A stretch of DNA of 64,000 nucleotides from Antiquaquibacter metalliresistens (GCF_029211225.1 NZ_JARGEM010000006.1:1-64000); one strand, 5' to 3'. Shown: positions 37,841 through 53,117, numbered from the stretch's first letter. Notes: generated from the letters alone by a model not told the origin. A program made the numbers and translations.

Positions 37841-38761
37841 ATGCTCGATCCGACCGGTCTGTACGACATCTCGACCGAGGTCGTCGACGTGCCGTCCGGC
37901 CTGCATCTGGTCGCGGCTCTGACCGGATTCACGGATGCCGGCTCCGCCGTCACGCAGTTCAGCGAGTACCTGCTGTCCACCCTCGACCACCGCGTCGTGG
38001 CGGAGTTCGACAGCGACGCGCTGCTCGACTACCGCGCCCGCCGCCCCACCATCTACTTCGACCAGGATCACCTGAGCGAGTACCACCCGGCCAAGCTCAA
38101 CCTGTACCTGATGCGCGATGAGCTCGACCAGCCGTTCCTGTTGCTGACCGGCTACGAGCCTGACTTCCAGTGGGAGCGCTTCACCGCGGCGGTGCTGCAG
38201 CTCGTGGATCGCTACCGGGTCAAGGACACCACCTGGGTGCACGCGATCCCCATGCCGGTGCCGCACACCCGCCCGATCGGCGTGACCGTCAGCGGCAACC
38301 GCACCGAGCTGATCGATGCGATGTCGGTATGGCGACCGCGCACGCAGGTGCCGGCCAACGCGCTGCACCTGCTCGAGTACCGGCTGCAGGAGCTGGGGCA
38401 TCCGACGACCGGCTTCGTGCTGCTCATCCCGCACTATCTCGCCGAGACCGAGTACCCGGCCGCGGCCGTCACGGCGCTCGAGAGCGTGAGCGCGGCGACC
38501 GGGCTCATCTTCCCGACCGACCGGTTGCGCGAAGAGGGGCGCGAGTTCCTCGCGAAGATCGACGGGCAGGTCGAGGGCAACCAGGAGCTCGCTCGGCTCG
38601 TGGGCACCCTGGAGGAGCGGCACGACTCCTACATGCTGGAGAATCCCCTGCGCTCGCCGTTGACCGACGTCGACGGCGAACTGCCGAGCGCCGACGAGAT
38701 CGCGGCCGAACTGCAGGACTTCCTGGCCAGTCGCAGCACCGAGGACGAGGACTCCGCATAG
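37841..38761 (+). CDS. PAC2-family protein
   Basis: A 306-residue protein with the PAC2 pattern: ALTGFTDAGSAVTQFSEYLL near the start, LLTGYEPDFQWERF in the middle, and TVSGNRTELIDAM, then a C-terminal helical extension (LAKIDGQVEGNQELARLV). PAC2 proteins resemble proteasome-assembly chaperones, and in actinobacteria they are common but mostly uncharacterised. It is divergent from pepA with a 92-base gap. Confidence 0.85.
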   Translation: MLDPTGLYDISTEVVDVPSGLHLVAALTGFTDAGSAVTQFSEYLLSTLDHRVVAEFDSDALLDYRARRPTIYFDQDHLSEYHPAKLNLYLMRDELDQPFLLLTGYEPDFQWERFTAAVLQLVDRYRVKDTTWVHAIPMPVPHTRPIGVTVSGNRTELIDAMSVWRPRTQVPANALHLLEYRLQELGHPTTGFVLLIPHYLAETEYPAAAVTALESVSAATGLIFPTDRLREEGREFLAKIDGQVEGNQELARLVGTLEERHDSYMLENPLRSPLTDVDGELPSADEIAAELQDFLASRSTEDEDSA

Positions 38762-38782
38762 CGGCTCGCTAGCATTGGCGCA

Positions 38783-40099
38783 ATGTCCTCGCGCCAATGG
38801 ATCGTGCTCGTCGGGGGCATGCTCGCCTACGTCGTCGCGGTCTTCCAGCGCAGTTCGCTCGGGGTCGCCGCCGTCGAAGCGACGGATCGTTTCGGGGTCA
38901 ACGCCGCCGCACTCTCGACGCTCGCCGTCGTGCAACTCATCGTCTACGCGGTCATGCAGGTGCCGTCGGGGGTGCTGCTCGACCGGTTCGGTCCGCGCGC
39001 GCTGCTGATCGGCGGCGCGCTCGTGATGGTGGCCGGGCAGGCCACCCTCGCGCTCGCTCCGTCGCTCGGCGTCGCCCTCGCGGGGCGCGTCCTGCTCGGG
39101 GCCGGGGATGCCGGCACGTTCATCGCCGTGCTCCGGCTGGTGAGTCTGTGGTTCGCCGCGCGACACGTTCCCGTGCTGTCGCAGGTGGTGGGATCGGTCG
39201 GCCAACTCGGTCAGGTGATCTCCGCCTTTCCGTTCTTCTTCCTGCTGCACCTGTGGGGGTGGACGCCCGCGTACCTCTCCGCCGCGGCGCTGTCCGTGCT
39301 CGCGGCCGCGGTGGTCGTCGCCACCGTGCGCGAACCTCCCCGGGCCGCGATCGCCCGGGCGACGTGGGCGGCATCGATCGCGGACGTGCGGCGCAGCTTC
39401 GCGCATCCGGGCACGCAGCTCGGATTCTGGGCGCACTTCGTCACCGCCGGGCCCGCGAACATGTTCGTGCTGCTCTGGGGATTCCCGTTCCTCTCCGTCG
39501 GGCTCGGCTACGGCCCGAGCCTCGCTGCCGGTCTGCTGACCCTGGTGGTGGTGACCGGTGCCGTCGCTGGGCCGGTCGTCGGCATCCTCACCGCCCGGTT
39601 TCCGCTGCGACGCAGCACGCTCGTGCTGTTCGCGGTGTCGGTGCTCGGTGCGGTCTGGGCCGCGGTGCTGGCCTGGCCGGGCGGCCCGCCGTTCTGGCTC
39701 GTGGTCGTCTTGATCGTCGTGCTCTCGACCGCGGGGAGCACCGCATTCGTCGGCATGGACTTCGCGCGCACCTTCAACCCGCCGACCTCCCACGGTTCGG
39801 TGACCGGCTTCGTGAACATGGGCGGGTTCAGCGCGACGCTCGTCATCATGCTGTTGGTCGGCATCGTGCTCGACGCGGTGGATCGCGCCCGCGGCGGATC
39901 CGGCGTGCCCGCCGAGTTGTACTCGCTCGCGTCGTTCCGCGTCGCGTTCCTCGCGCAGTTCCTGATCGCGGGCACCGGCGTGGCGATGCTCGTGCACGCA
40001 CGCCGCAGGACGCGCCGCAGATTGCTCGCCGACGAGGGAATAGCGGTGTCCCCTCTGTGGGTTGCAATCATGGAGGCCTGGCGTCGACGGCGGCGATGA
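38783..40099 (+). CDS. MFS transporter
   Basis: A 438-residue protein with about twelve hydrophobic helices and the loop motif DRFGPRALL between helices 2 and 3 (GVLLDRFGPR). The first helix begins WIVLVGGMLAYVVAVFQRSSL, typical of MFS permeases of the nitrate/nitrite or oxalate-formate-like groups, but the substrate cannot be assigned. It starts 21 bases after the PAC2 gene and may share its transcript. Confidence 0.85.
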   Translation: MSSRQWIVLVGGMLAYVVAVFQRSSLGVAAVEATDRFGVNAAALSTLAVVQLIVYAVMQVPSGVLLDRFGPRALLIGGALVMVAGQATLALAPSLGVALAGRVLLGAGDAGTFIAVLRLVSLWFAARHVPVLSQVVGSVGQLGQVISAFPFFFLLHLWGWTPAYLSAAALSVLAAAVVVATVREPPRAAIARATWAASIADVRRSFAHPGTQLGFWAHFVTAGPANMFVLLWGFPFLSVGLGYGPSLAAGLLTLVVVTGAVAGPVVGILTARFPLRRSTLVLFAVSVLGAVWAAVLAWPGGPPFWLVVVLIVVLSTAGSTAFVGMDFARTFNPPTSHGSVTGFVNMGGFSATLVIMLLVGIVLDAVDRARGGSGVPAELYSLASFRVAFLAQFLIAGTGVAMLVHARRRTRRRLLADEGIAVSPLWVAIMEAWRRRRR

Positions 40100-40285
40100 C
40101 CGCGTGGCGGGGTCCCCGCGCAAAGCGTGCAATAATTGAGGCTTGAGACCCGGTCTGGTCCAGGGATCCGCGACACTCGATGCGAGCGTCACGGTGAGGA
40201 CTTGACATGGGTCTTAGTACTGCCCGAAAGCGGCACGGCTGCGCACAACCAGCGCGCAGACCGACCAACAGGATGAGGTGCTCAC

Positions 40286-41659
<1,374 letters not shown>

Positions 41660-41663
41660 ACCG

Positions 41664-42365
41664 GTGGCAGCCAAGGCCAACGAGGGCAAGTCCCTCGAGG
41701 TCACGGTCGACGGGGTCGCCTACCAGCGCATCCCGATCAAGACGCATGTCGTGCTCGCGGGAGAGAACCTCGCCGAGGTCGTCACCGGATACGCGGCCAA
41801 GCTGCTGGAGGACGGCGACACCCTGTTCGTGACCGAGAAGATCGTCGCGATCACGCAGGGCCGCGCCTTCCCCGTGGAGTCGATCGAGCCGCGCCGACTC
41901 GCCACCTTCCTCTCCCGTTACGTGACGAAGACCTCGCACGGCATCGGGCTCGGCATCCCGGAGACGATGGAGATGGCGCTGCGCGAATGCGGCACGCCAC
42001 GCATCCTGTTCGCGGCGGCGGTCGCGGCGGTGACCAAGCTCTTCGGTCGTCGCGGCGATTTCTACCGGATTGCCGGCTCGAAGGCTCGCGCGATCGACGG
42101 CCCGACGAAGAACACCATCCCGCCCTACGACTCGCAGGTCGTGCTCGGCCCGGAGCGTCCGAACGAGGTCGCAGCCGAGTTGCGCACGGCGCTCGGCAAG
42201 GCCGTGGATGTCGCGATCGTGGACATCAACGACTTCGGCGGCAACATCCTCGGCTCCACGCTGGGTCGTGCGGCGGATGCCCGCCTCGCCGCGATCCTCA
42301 AGGACAACCCGCTGGGTCAGGATCGGCAGTCGACGCCGCTGGGGATCATCCGCGTCGCACGCTGA
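41664..42365 (+). CDS. Coenzyme F420-0:L-glutamate ligase-like protein
   Basis: A 233-residue protein from a GTG start, 4 bases after the sigA stop. Family blocks are VTEKIVAITQGRAFP, DFYRIAGSKARAIDGPT, DSQVVLGP and VDINDFGGNILG. In known F420 producers this domain adds glutamate to coenzyme F420-0. No other F420 gene is seen in the window, so whether the bacterium makes F420 or this paralogue has another ligase or binding role is open. Its position after sigA suggests cotranscription. Confidence 0.75.
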   Translation: MAAKANEGKSLEVTVDGVAYQRIPIKTHVVLAGENLAEVVTGYAAKLLEDGDTLFVTEKIVAITQGRAFPVESIEPRRLATFLSRYVTKTSHGIGLGIPETMEMALRECGTPRILFAAAVAAVTKLFGRRGDFYRIAGSKARAIDGPTKNTIPPYDSQVVLGPERPNEVAAELRTALGKAVDVAIVDINDFGGNILGSTLGRAADARLAAILKDNPLGQDRQSTPLGIIRVAR

Positions 42366-42399
42366 CCGCGCGCCGATCTCGACTCGAGCGCAGCCGAGA

Positions 42400-43419
42400 T
42401 CAGAATCCCGTGACCTCTTTGAACAGCGGTCGCAGTCCCGTGCGCACGCCCGAGACGCTCGGCTTGAGCTGGAAGACGCCCGAGTTGTAGTTGCCCTCGA
42501 TCACGACGGGTCCGTCGGGCGTGACGGCGATGTCCCAGCCGACGTAGGGGATCTGGGGAACCTCGTGCCCGAGCTTGTCCACGAGGTCGAGCACCTGGTC
42601 GAACAGCGGCACCCGGAAGCCGACGATGGACACTCCGGTGATCGGGTGCACCGTGTGGATCGCCCCCGACTCCGCGGTGAAGGCGCCGTAGTGGGCCACG
42701 CCCTCCTCGTCGAGCATCGTGTACATGCCGCCCTGGCTGACGTTGTCGACACTCCCGCCGGCGCCGGCCTTGAGGGTCGCTCCGAGGATGCGCACGTCAC
42801 CAGCGTCGGTGAGGTAGCTGATCATGCGCAACGAGTTCACGCTCGAGGGGTTCAGGCTCGCCATCACGGGATGCTGCACGATCACCTGCTCCACCAGGAA
42901 CTGGCGTCGCTCGGTGAGCTCGGCGTGCAGCGCTGCGAAGTCGGTGATTGCGGCGCCGGAACGCTTCTCGATGCCGTAGCCGCCGAGGCTGTCGGGCACC
43001 TTCGCCATGAAGTCGCCGTGCTTGCGCACGAACGCCCCGAGTTCATCGGGGGTCGCGTCACGGATGTCGAGCCAATCGCGACCGAGGTACTTGCCGAAGC
43101 GCACGTTGAACTTCGACTTGTCCCGGAACAGGGGCCGGTACTCGGCCTGGTTGACCTTCAGCACGAGCCGGTCGGACTTGGGATGCGTCATGTACGTGCG
43201 CCGCTCGGCGCGCGTGAGCAGGTGGAAATCCCAGTCCGCGTAGTCCTGGAACGCCACCTCATGGAAGGCGGCACCCCACAGCATGTCGAGCACGATGAGC
43301 GGCCGCGGCATCCACGTCTGCTTGCTGGCGCGCGTGGCGATCTCCCAGACGGCCTTGCGATCGAAAGCCCTCGCGCGGTCGACGAGATACCGCAGGCGTC
43401 GGCCGACGCCGAGTCCCAC
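42400..43419 (-). CDS. Sugar-transfer-associated ATP-grasp protein
   Basis: A 339-residue protein. After a basic N-terminal helix the blocks DRLVLKVNQAEYRPLFRDK, FMAKVPDSLGGYGIEKR, VNSLRMISYL, GGSVDNVSQGGMY and the metal-binding end VVIEGNYNSG form an ATP-grasp fold of the type found beside polysaccharide-assembly genes. It probably ligates an acid to an amine or thiol with ATP; the substrate is unknown. No sugar-transfer gene lies next to it here. Confidence 0.75.
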   Translation of the reverse strand: MGLGVGRRLRYLVDRARAFDRKAVWEIATRASKQTWMPRPLIVLDMLWGAAFHEVAFQDYADWDFHLLTRAERRTYMTHPKSDRLVLKVNQAEYRPLFRDKSKFNVRFGKYLGRDWLDIRDATPDELGAFVRKHGDFMAKVPDSLGGYGIEKRSGAAITDFAALHAELTERRQFLVEQVIVQHPVMASLNPSSVNSLRMISYLTDAGDVRILGATLKAGAGGSVDNVSQGGMYTMLDEEGVAHYGAFTAESGAIHTVHPITGVSIVGFRVPLFDQVLDLVDKLGHEVPQIPYVGWDIAVTPDGPVVIEGNYNSGVFQLKPSVSGVRTGLRPLFKEVTGF

Positions 43420-43427
43420 CGAGGTCG

Positions 43428-43655
43428 TTACTTCGTGGGCTCGAGGAGTCGCGAGGACTCGTCGTGCCAGGCGAGCGCGGTCGGGAAGAGCTTGTCCTTG
43501 AACTTGGCACCGTGGTGCGCGCAGAACAGCAGGTCGCCGCTGGCCAGGGTCACCTTGATGTAGGCCTGGGCGCCGCAGGAGTCGCAGCGGTCGAGGGCGG
43601 TGAGGACGTAGTCCAGCTCGTCGACGGCGCTGTTCTCGGTGGCGATCTGAGACAT
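43428..43655 (-). CDS. DUF7455 small zinc-ribbon-like protein
   Basis: A 75-residue protein with LDRCDSCGAQAYIKV, LLFCAHHG and a C-terminal HDESSRLLEP. The Cys-x2-Cys, Cys and His-His set suggests one bound zinc. It matches a short actinobacterial family (DUF7455) usually close to sigA and topoisomerase genes; function is unknown. It lies 8 bases upstream of the ATP-grasp gene on the same strand, so the two are probably cotranscribed. Confidence 0.85.
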   Translation of the reverse strand: MSQIATENSAVDELDYVLTALDRCDSCGAQAYIKVTLASGDLLFCAHHGAKFKDKLFPTALAWHDESSRLLEPTK

Positions 43656-43878
43656 GTGCTGCTCCTTCGGGCTGGATGATGAACCTGCGTGATCACAATC
43701 CTTCCACGCCTCTGTTACAGACGCGGGTCAATTACCGGGTATTTCGCTGTGCGCGTAGCCGCTGCGGCCCCGTGATCGGCCGGAGCGGCCCGGCGCGGGT
43801 GTCGGTGCGAGGCAACAGGCTCGGGTGAGCCTACTGTTGAACCGGCTTGTGCCATGCACGACAAGGAGTGGACCCGAA

Positions 43879-45957
<2,079 letters not shown>

Positions 45958-46021
45958 GCGCCGCACGCACCGCCCGTTCGTCGCGCACCGCCCGTTCACC
46001 TCGGGGCGATAGCGTGCCGCC

Positions 46022-47551
46022 ATGACCGGGTCGCTCGAGTTCGAGGTGACCGGCGGTGCGGTGCGCGGCACCGTGCGGCGCGGGCTTCGCATGTGGCGCG
46101 GCATCCCGTACGCCGCACCGCCCACCGGCGAGCGACGGTTCAGGGCACCGGCCGCGGTAGTGCCCTGGCGGGGGACCCGGGACGCCGCGGAGTTCGGTCC
46201 CATCGCCCCCCAGGACCGCGACGGGCAGTTCCGGGTGCGCACCAGCGCCCCGATGTCCGAGGACTGCCTGACCCTCAATGTGATCGCGCCCGAGGGACCC
46301 GTCACGGCGGCGCCGGTCATGGTGTTCCTGCACGGCGGCGCGTACTCGGTGGGCTCGGCTCGCGAGATCCGCAGGCAGGGCGAGGGACTGGTGCGGGAGG
46401 GCGGGGTGGTCTTCGTCAACCTCAACTACCGCCTCGGCGCGCTGGGCTGGCTCGACCTGTCGAGCTTCTCGACCCCGGAGCATCCGATCGAGTCCAATCT
46501 CGGGCTGCGCGATCAGATCGCGGCCCTGGCGTGGGTGCGGGACAACATCGCGGCGTTCGGCGGGGATCCGGCCCGCGTCACGCTGTTCGGCGAGTCGGCG
46601 GGCGGTAACGCCGTCACGACGCTGATGACGGTGCCGTCCGCGCGCGGTCTCTTCGCGCGGGCCATCGCGCAGAGCGCACCACCGAACGCGATCTATCCGC
46701 CGGAGGTGACGGCGGTCTGGGCCGGCGAGTTCATGGAGTTGCTGAGCGGCCGAGTGGACGACCTGGCCGTCGAGAGCACGAGCCACGAGGATGCCGCGAC
46801 GCTGCTCATGACGGCGAGCACGGGCGCGCTGGTGCGCACCACCACGGAACTGCAGCTGCTGATGCCTGACCGCTTTCCGGGCACGGTCGCGCTGTGCCCG
46901 GTGATCGACGGAGCGCTCGTGCCGGAACGACCGCTCGACGCGTTCAAGGCGGGTCGGGCGCATCCGGTTCCCCTGATCATCGGCACCAACGATCGCGAGG
47001 GTTCGCTCTTCCGCGGGCGACTGGACATCCTCGCGACCACGCCGCCGCGCATCCGCGCGATCTTCGCCCGCACGCCCAAGCGCTCGCGACGCGCGCTCAA
47101 GGCCCAATACCCGGGCCTGCCGGCCAGACGGCCGGCCGCGGACTTCGGCGGCGACTTCGCGTTCTGGTACCCGAGCGTGAAGGTCGCCGAGCGGCACGCT
47201 CGATTCGCTCCCGTGCACATGTATCGCTTCGACATCGCGCCGCGGCTGCTACGCCTGGCCGGCCTGGATGCGACGCACGGTCTCGAACTGTTCGCGCTGT
47301 TCGACCGGATGAACGGACTGTTCGGCCGTGGCATCGGCGCGCTCGGCGGGCGGCGGGCCTTCAAGCGCGCAGGGTCACGGATGCAGCGGCACTGGCTGCG
47401 ATTCGCGTGGGGGGATCCGCTCGCGCCCGAGTGGCCCCGGTACACGCGCCGTCGTCGTCGCACCCTGGTCTTCGACCGGGCGGATCGCATCGAGAAGGAC
47501 CCGCGCTCCGAGCGGCGTCTGGCCTGGCAGGACTTCGTGCCGCACGTGTGA
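46022..47551 (+). CDS. Type-B carboxylesterase/lipase
   Basis: A 509-residue alpha/beta hydrolase. Family marks are MWRGIPYAAPPTGERRF near the start, SEDCLTLNV, HGGAY for the oxyanion hole, and the nucleophile Ser in GESAGG; a later His in LDATHGLELF completes the catalytic site. It hydrolyses carboxylic esters; no signal peptide is evident, so it is probably cytoplasmic. It lies between parE and parC and appears to be an insertion into that pair. Confidence 0.88.
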   Translation: MTGSLEFEVTGGAVRGTVRRGLRMWRGIPYAAPPTGERRFRAPAAVVPWRGTRDAAEFGPIAPQDRDGQFRVRTSAPMSEDCLTLNVIAPEGPVTAAPVMVFLHGGAYSVGSAREIRRQGEGLVREGGVVFVNLNYRLGALGWLDLSSFSTPEHPIESNLGLRDQIAALAWVRDNIAAFGGDPARVTLFGESAGGNAVTTLMTVPSARGLFARAIAQSAPPNAIYPPEVTAVWAGEFMELLSGRVDDLAVESTSHEDAATLLMTASTGALVRTTTELQLLMPDRFPGTVALCPVIDGALVPERPLDAFKAGRAHPVPLIIGTNDREGSLFRGRLDILATTPPRIRAIFARTPKRSRRALKAQYPGLPARRPAADFGGDFAFWYPSVKVAERHARFAPVHMYRFDIAPRLLRLAGLDATHGLELFALFDRMNGLFGRGIGALGGRRAFKRAGSRMQRHWLRFAWGDPLAPEWPRYTRRRRRTLVFDRADRIEKDPRSERRLAWQDFVPHV

Positions 47552-47563
47552 CGCCGGCCGCGA

Positions 47564-50013
<2,450 letters not shown>

Positions 50014-50014
<1 letters not shown>

Positions 50015-50032
50015 AAGATCGAGGCCATGTTA
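50014..50032. promoter_or_regulatory. Face-to-face promoter between parC and the phosphodiesterase gene
   Basis: TAAGAT (50014-50019) could be the plus-strand -10: it lies 7 bases before the ATG at 50027, so the mRNA would be leaderless. On the other strand TAACAT (complement of 50027-50032) lies 12 bases before the parC ATG. Each -10 overlaps the other gene's start codon, so the two transcripts cannot be started independently without competition. Confidence 0.5.
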
Positions 50033-51148
50033 CCGGCGCTCGATCCCCAGGCGCCGAGCCTTGCCGATGTGCTGCGAAGTTGTCTGGAATCGGTGCAGTC
50101 CGCCCCGAACCGTCTCGGGTTGCCGCCCGCCGACAGCGCCATCGTGCTGCTCGTTGACGGCCTCGGTGCCGATGCGCTGCGCGCGAGCGCCGGACACGCC
50201 CGCACGCTCATGTCGGCGATGGGCAAGAAGGACACGATCGCCTCCGGATTCCCCACGACCACGGCCTCGGCGCTCGCCTCGTTGACCACGGGGCTCACCC
50301 CCGGTCAGCACGGACTGGTCGGCTACTCCGTGCTCGATCCGCAGAACGATCGCGTGATCAACCAGCTCACCGGGTGGGACGACCGGCTCGACCCGCATCG
50401 ATGGCAGGCGCATCCGACCCTCTTCGAGACGGCCGGACGCCTGGGCTTGGCTCCCGCCGCCGTCGGGCCGGCGAAGTTCGCCGAGTCGGGGTTCACGCAG
50501 GCGGTGCTGCGGGGCGCGAACTACGTCGGGGCGCGCTCGATCGCCGAACGACTGGAGGTCGCCGCCGAACTCGCCCGCACCCCGGGGGCGCTCGTCTACG
50601 TCTACGTGGCCGAACTCGATCAGGCCGGCCACGCGCACGGCTCGCAGTCGTCGCAGTGGACGCGAGCGCTCGAAGAGACGGATGCCGCGCTCCGCTCGGT
50701 CGCACCGACGCTGTCCCCGCGCACCGGCCTCCTGGTCACGGCCGATCACGGCATGATCGACATCCCGCAGCATGCCCACGTCATCGTCGACGACACCTCG
50801 GAACTACTCGAGGGGGTGCGGCACGTCGCGGGCGAGCCGCGCTGCCTGCAGCTGCACCTGCACGACCGGCGGCAGACCGTGGCGCTCGCCCAGCGCTGGC
50901 GGGCCGTCGAAGGCGAGCGTGCATGGATCGCGACGCGCGACGAGGCGATCGCGGCGGGCTGGTTCGGCGCGGTGCGGGATGATGTCGTCCCGCGCATCGG
51001 CGACGTGCTGATCGCCGCGCGCAAGAACGTGGCGTACTACCTCGCCGGGTCGTCCGGCATGACGATGGTCGGACAGCACGGCTCCTGGTCGCCGGCCGAG
51101 CTGCGCGTGCCCCTGTTGCGGATGGGAGCGTACGCGCGCGGAGCCTAG
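50027..51148 (+). CDS. Alkaline-phosphatase-superfamily nucleotide pyrophosphatase/phosphodiesterase
   Basis: A 373-residue protein. VLLVDGLGADAL holds the first metal Asp, TTTASALASL the nucleophile Thr/Ser, GQHGLVGY the following loop, ELDQAGHAHG the second metal site and TADHGMIDIP the third, the standard set of the type I phosphodiesterase/nucleotide pyrophosphatase family. It would hydrolyse phosphodiester bonds of a small molecule; the substrate is unknown. The ATG at 50027 is chosen over the longer open frame, which runs antisense through parC. Its stop overlaps the sepH stop by 4 bases (CTAG, convergent). Confidence 0.87.
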   Translation: MLPALDPQAPSLADVLRSCLESVQSAPNRLGLPPADSAIVLLVDGLGADALRASAGHARTLMSAMGKKDTIASGFPTTTASALASLTTGLTPGQHGLVGYSVLDPQNDRVINQLTGWDDRLDPHRWQAHPTLFETAGRLGLAPAAVGPAKFAESGFTQAVLRGANYVGARSIAERLEVAAELARTPGALVYVYVAELDQAGHAHGSQSSQWTRALEETDAALRSVAPTLSPRTGLLVTADHGMIDIPQHAHVIVDDTSELLEGVRHVAGEPRCLQLHLHDRRQTVALAQRWRAVEGERAWIATRDEAIAAGWFGAVRDDVVPRIGDVLIAARKNVAYYLAGSSGMTMVGQHGSWSPAELRVPLLRMGAYARGA

Positions 51149-52131
51149 GCCGGGTCCTCGTCCGGTCGAGCGCCGAAGACGATCTCGTCCCAACTCGGCA
51201 TCGCCGCGCGACCCTTCTTCGTGCGCGGTTGCGGCTGCGTGGAGCGCGGACTCGCCGGCGGTTCCTCCGCCTCGGGCATCGGTACGTCGATCACGCGGAT
51301 CGTGCCGGTGGAGGGGTGCGCGGCGCGGGCCTCGTCCTCACCGAAGCTCGCGGACTCCCGTTCCCCGCGGCGCCGACGCAGCGCCTCGAGCAGGTCGGCG
51401 GTCTGGTTGCCCGGTACCGGCTCCTCCTCGTGCCGTGCGATCGAGATCGGCTTGGCCGCGGTTGCGGATGGTGCGGGTGCCTCGGCGGGATCGATCGCGA
51501 ACGCCCCGCTGTCGAATCGCGTGGCATCGGTCGGCGCGGTGGGGGACACCGCGCGAAGCCGGGGCATGAGCGGCCCGGCGGCCTCGCCCTGCGAGAGGGA
51601 GATCGCCTCGTTGTTCAGGGGTACCAGGGAGTGCTTCTTCGGGTCGAACTGCCAGCGGGCGTCATGGTCGATGTGGTTCGCGGTGAACGCGAGCTTGACG
51701 ATCCATCCGGTCGCCTCCTTCCAGCTCGCCCACCGTTCGCCGACCGCACCGAGCTCGTGCAGCCGTTCGCGGATCGCGGTGCCGAAGGACTTGCCCTGGC
51801 TGAGCGGGTCGGTGTCGCCCGCCATGCGCACCGGCACGTCCAGTGCGGATTGCACCACGAACTCCCGCTCCGCCAGCACGGGACCCTCGAAGCGCTGGAT
51901 GTACTCGAGCGGCGCTCCCGTGATGGATGCGACATCCTGTGCGGACATGCCGGAGCGGATGTGCGCCTGGATCTCGCGCGGCGAGAGCTTCGGTCCGACG
52001 CCCGGATCCGTCACGGTCTGCCGGAGCTTGGATTGCATGAGCTCGTCGATGGGGATGCGGTAGCGCGTCCCGTCGTCGGCGGCGACGAGCAGCGCGCCGT
52101 TCTCGACGCCGATCACTCGCAGGTCCTGCAT
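51145..52131 (-). CDS. sepH: Septation protein SepH
   Basis: A 328-residue protein with the SepH signature: MQDLRVIGVENGALLV at the start, KLSPREIQAHIRSGMSAQDVA as the conserved helix-turn-helix, FVVQSALDVPVR, and an acidic, Pro/Ala-rich C-terminal tail ending AAMPSWDEIVFGAR. In Streptomyces and Mycobacterium SepH binds FtsZ and promotes its assembly at division sites. The ATG at 52131 is used; an ATG eight codons earlier precedes it. It is divergent from the DUF4193 gene and convergent with the phosphodiesterase-like gene. Confidence 0.93.
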   Translation of the reverse strand: MQDLRVIGVENGALLVAADDGTRYRIPIDELMQSKLRQTVTDPGVGPKLSPREIQAHIRSGMSAQDVASITGAPLEYIQRFEGPVLAEREFVVQSALDVPVRMAGDTDPLSQGKSFGTAIRERLHELGAVGERWASWKEATGWIVKLAFTANHIDHDARWQFDPKKHSLVPLNNEAISLSQGEAAGPLMPRLRAVSPTAPTDATRFDSGAFAIDPAEAPAPSATAAKPISIARHEEEPVPGNQTADLLEALRRRRGERESASFGEDEARAAHPSTGTIRVIDVPMPEAEEPPASPRSTQPQPRTKKGRAAMPSWDEIVFGARPDEDPA

Positions 52132-52327
52132 GACGATGCCCTCCCGGCCGTGCATTTGGGCACCAGGATGACACGCCGTCGGCCTGTTTCCGGGGAATAG
52201 CGCGGGCGTGCCGGATGTTGCATCGGCGACGGAAAGCGACGGCTCTTCAGGGGTTTGCTATTTGCAACCTCGTGATGCACACTGTCCCCGCCGATTGAGC
52301 ACGCATGTTTACTAGAACTGGATGGGC

Positions 52328-52621
52328 ATGGCCACCGACTACGACGCACCTCGCAAGACCGACGACGACAGCGAGTCGATCGAGGCTTTGAAGGAGCGCG
52401 TTCCGGACAAGTCGTCCGGTTCGATCGACGTCGACGACGCCGACAACCCCGGCAGCTTCGAGCTGGCCGGCGCGGATCTCTCCGACCTCGACCTCGACGT
52501 CGTGGTGCTCCCGCCTCAGGCGGACGAGTTCACCTGCGTGAACTGCTTCCTCGTCAAGCACCGCTCGCAGATCGACCACGAGACCAAGCTCGGACCGATC
52601 TGCATGGAGTGCGCGGCCTAG
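52328..52621 (+). CDS. DUF4193 family protein
   Basis: A 97-residue acidic protein beginning MATDYDAPRK, with a long Asp/Glu-rich middle (LSDLDLDVVVLPPQADEF) and the C-terminal zinc-ribbon-like FTCVNCFLVKHRSQI and GPICMEC, giving two Cys-x2-Cys pairs. This is an actinobacterial family of unknown function. The second ATG (52328) is preferred over 52322 because family members start with MATDY. Its stop overlaps the DUF3093 stop by 4 bases (CTAG at 52618-52621). Confidence 0.85.
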   Translation: MATDYDAPRKTDDDSESIEALKERVPDKSSGSIDVDDADNPGSFELAGADLSDLDLDVVVLPPQADEFTCVNCFLVKHRSQIDHETKLGPICMECAA

Positions 52622-53064
52622 CCTCGGTTCTGCAGCGCCCTGACGAGTTCGTCGGGACGTCGCGTCGACACCAGCCAGTACGGCGTGGGGTCGTCATGAT
52701 CCCGCAGCTCGACCTTCACCACGGGGTCGACCCAGCCGCGGATCAGCAGCCAGGCCCGCGCGTCGAGCCGCGGCCCGCGTTCGGCGCGCGCCTCGTCGCC
52801 CGCGAATCCGGCGGCCGTGCCGAGCAACGATCGCGGAATGCGGGCGCGGCCGGCGATGAACTCGTCGTCGGTCACCTCGATGCGCGGGGATGCGGCCAGC
52901 AGCAGCACGATGCAGCCCGCGTACAGCACGATCGCGACCACGATCCCGGCGGTCAGGTCGATCGGCAGGAACACGAGCAGGCTCGCAGGGATGACCAGCG
53001 CGGTGGCTACGTACAGCCAGGGGGCGGGCCAGAGACGCTCGCGATAGTGGGGCACGTCATCCAT
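52618..53064 (-). CDS. DUF3093 membrane protein
   Basis: A 148-residue protein with two hydrophobic helices (about 18-38 and 40-60) opened by YRERLWPAPWLYV, the DUF3093 signature, and a soluble end with WLVSTRRPDELVRAL. It is one of the genes that usually surround dut in Actinobacteria; function is unknown. The ATG at 53064 is used. It is divergent from dut (53-base gap). Confidence 0.87.
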   Translation of the reverse strand: MDDVPHYRERLWPAPWLYVATALVIPASLLVFLPIDLTAGIVVAIVLYAGCIVLLLAASPRIEVTDDEFIAGRARIPRSLLGTAAGFAGDEARAERGPRLDARAWLLIRGWVDPVVKVELRDHDDPTPYWLVSTRRPDELVRALQNRG

Positions 53065-53117
53065 TGAACACCCCGCGGGCATGCGAGCAGTTCAGCGTTC
53101 TGCACTACCCTCGTCAC

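Noticed and set aside
37745-40192. 815-codon minus-strand open frame
   Set aside because: Antisense to the PAC2 and MFS genes, which have clear domains and starts.
40202-40230. TTGACA as a sigA promoter -35
   Set aside because: No acceptable -10 lies 16-18 bases downstream, so the match alone is not convincing.
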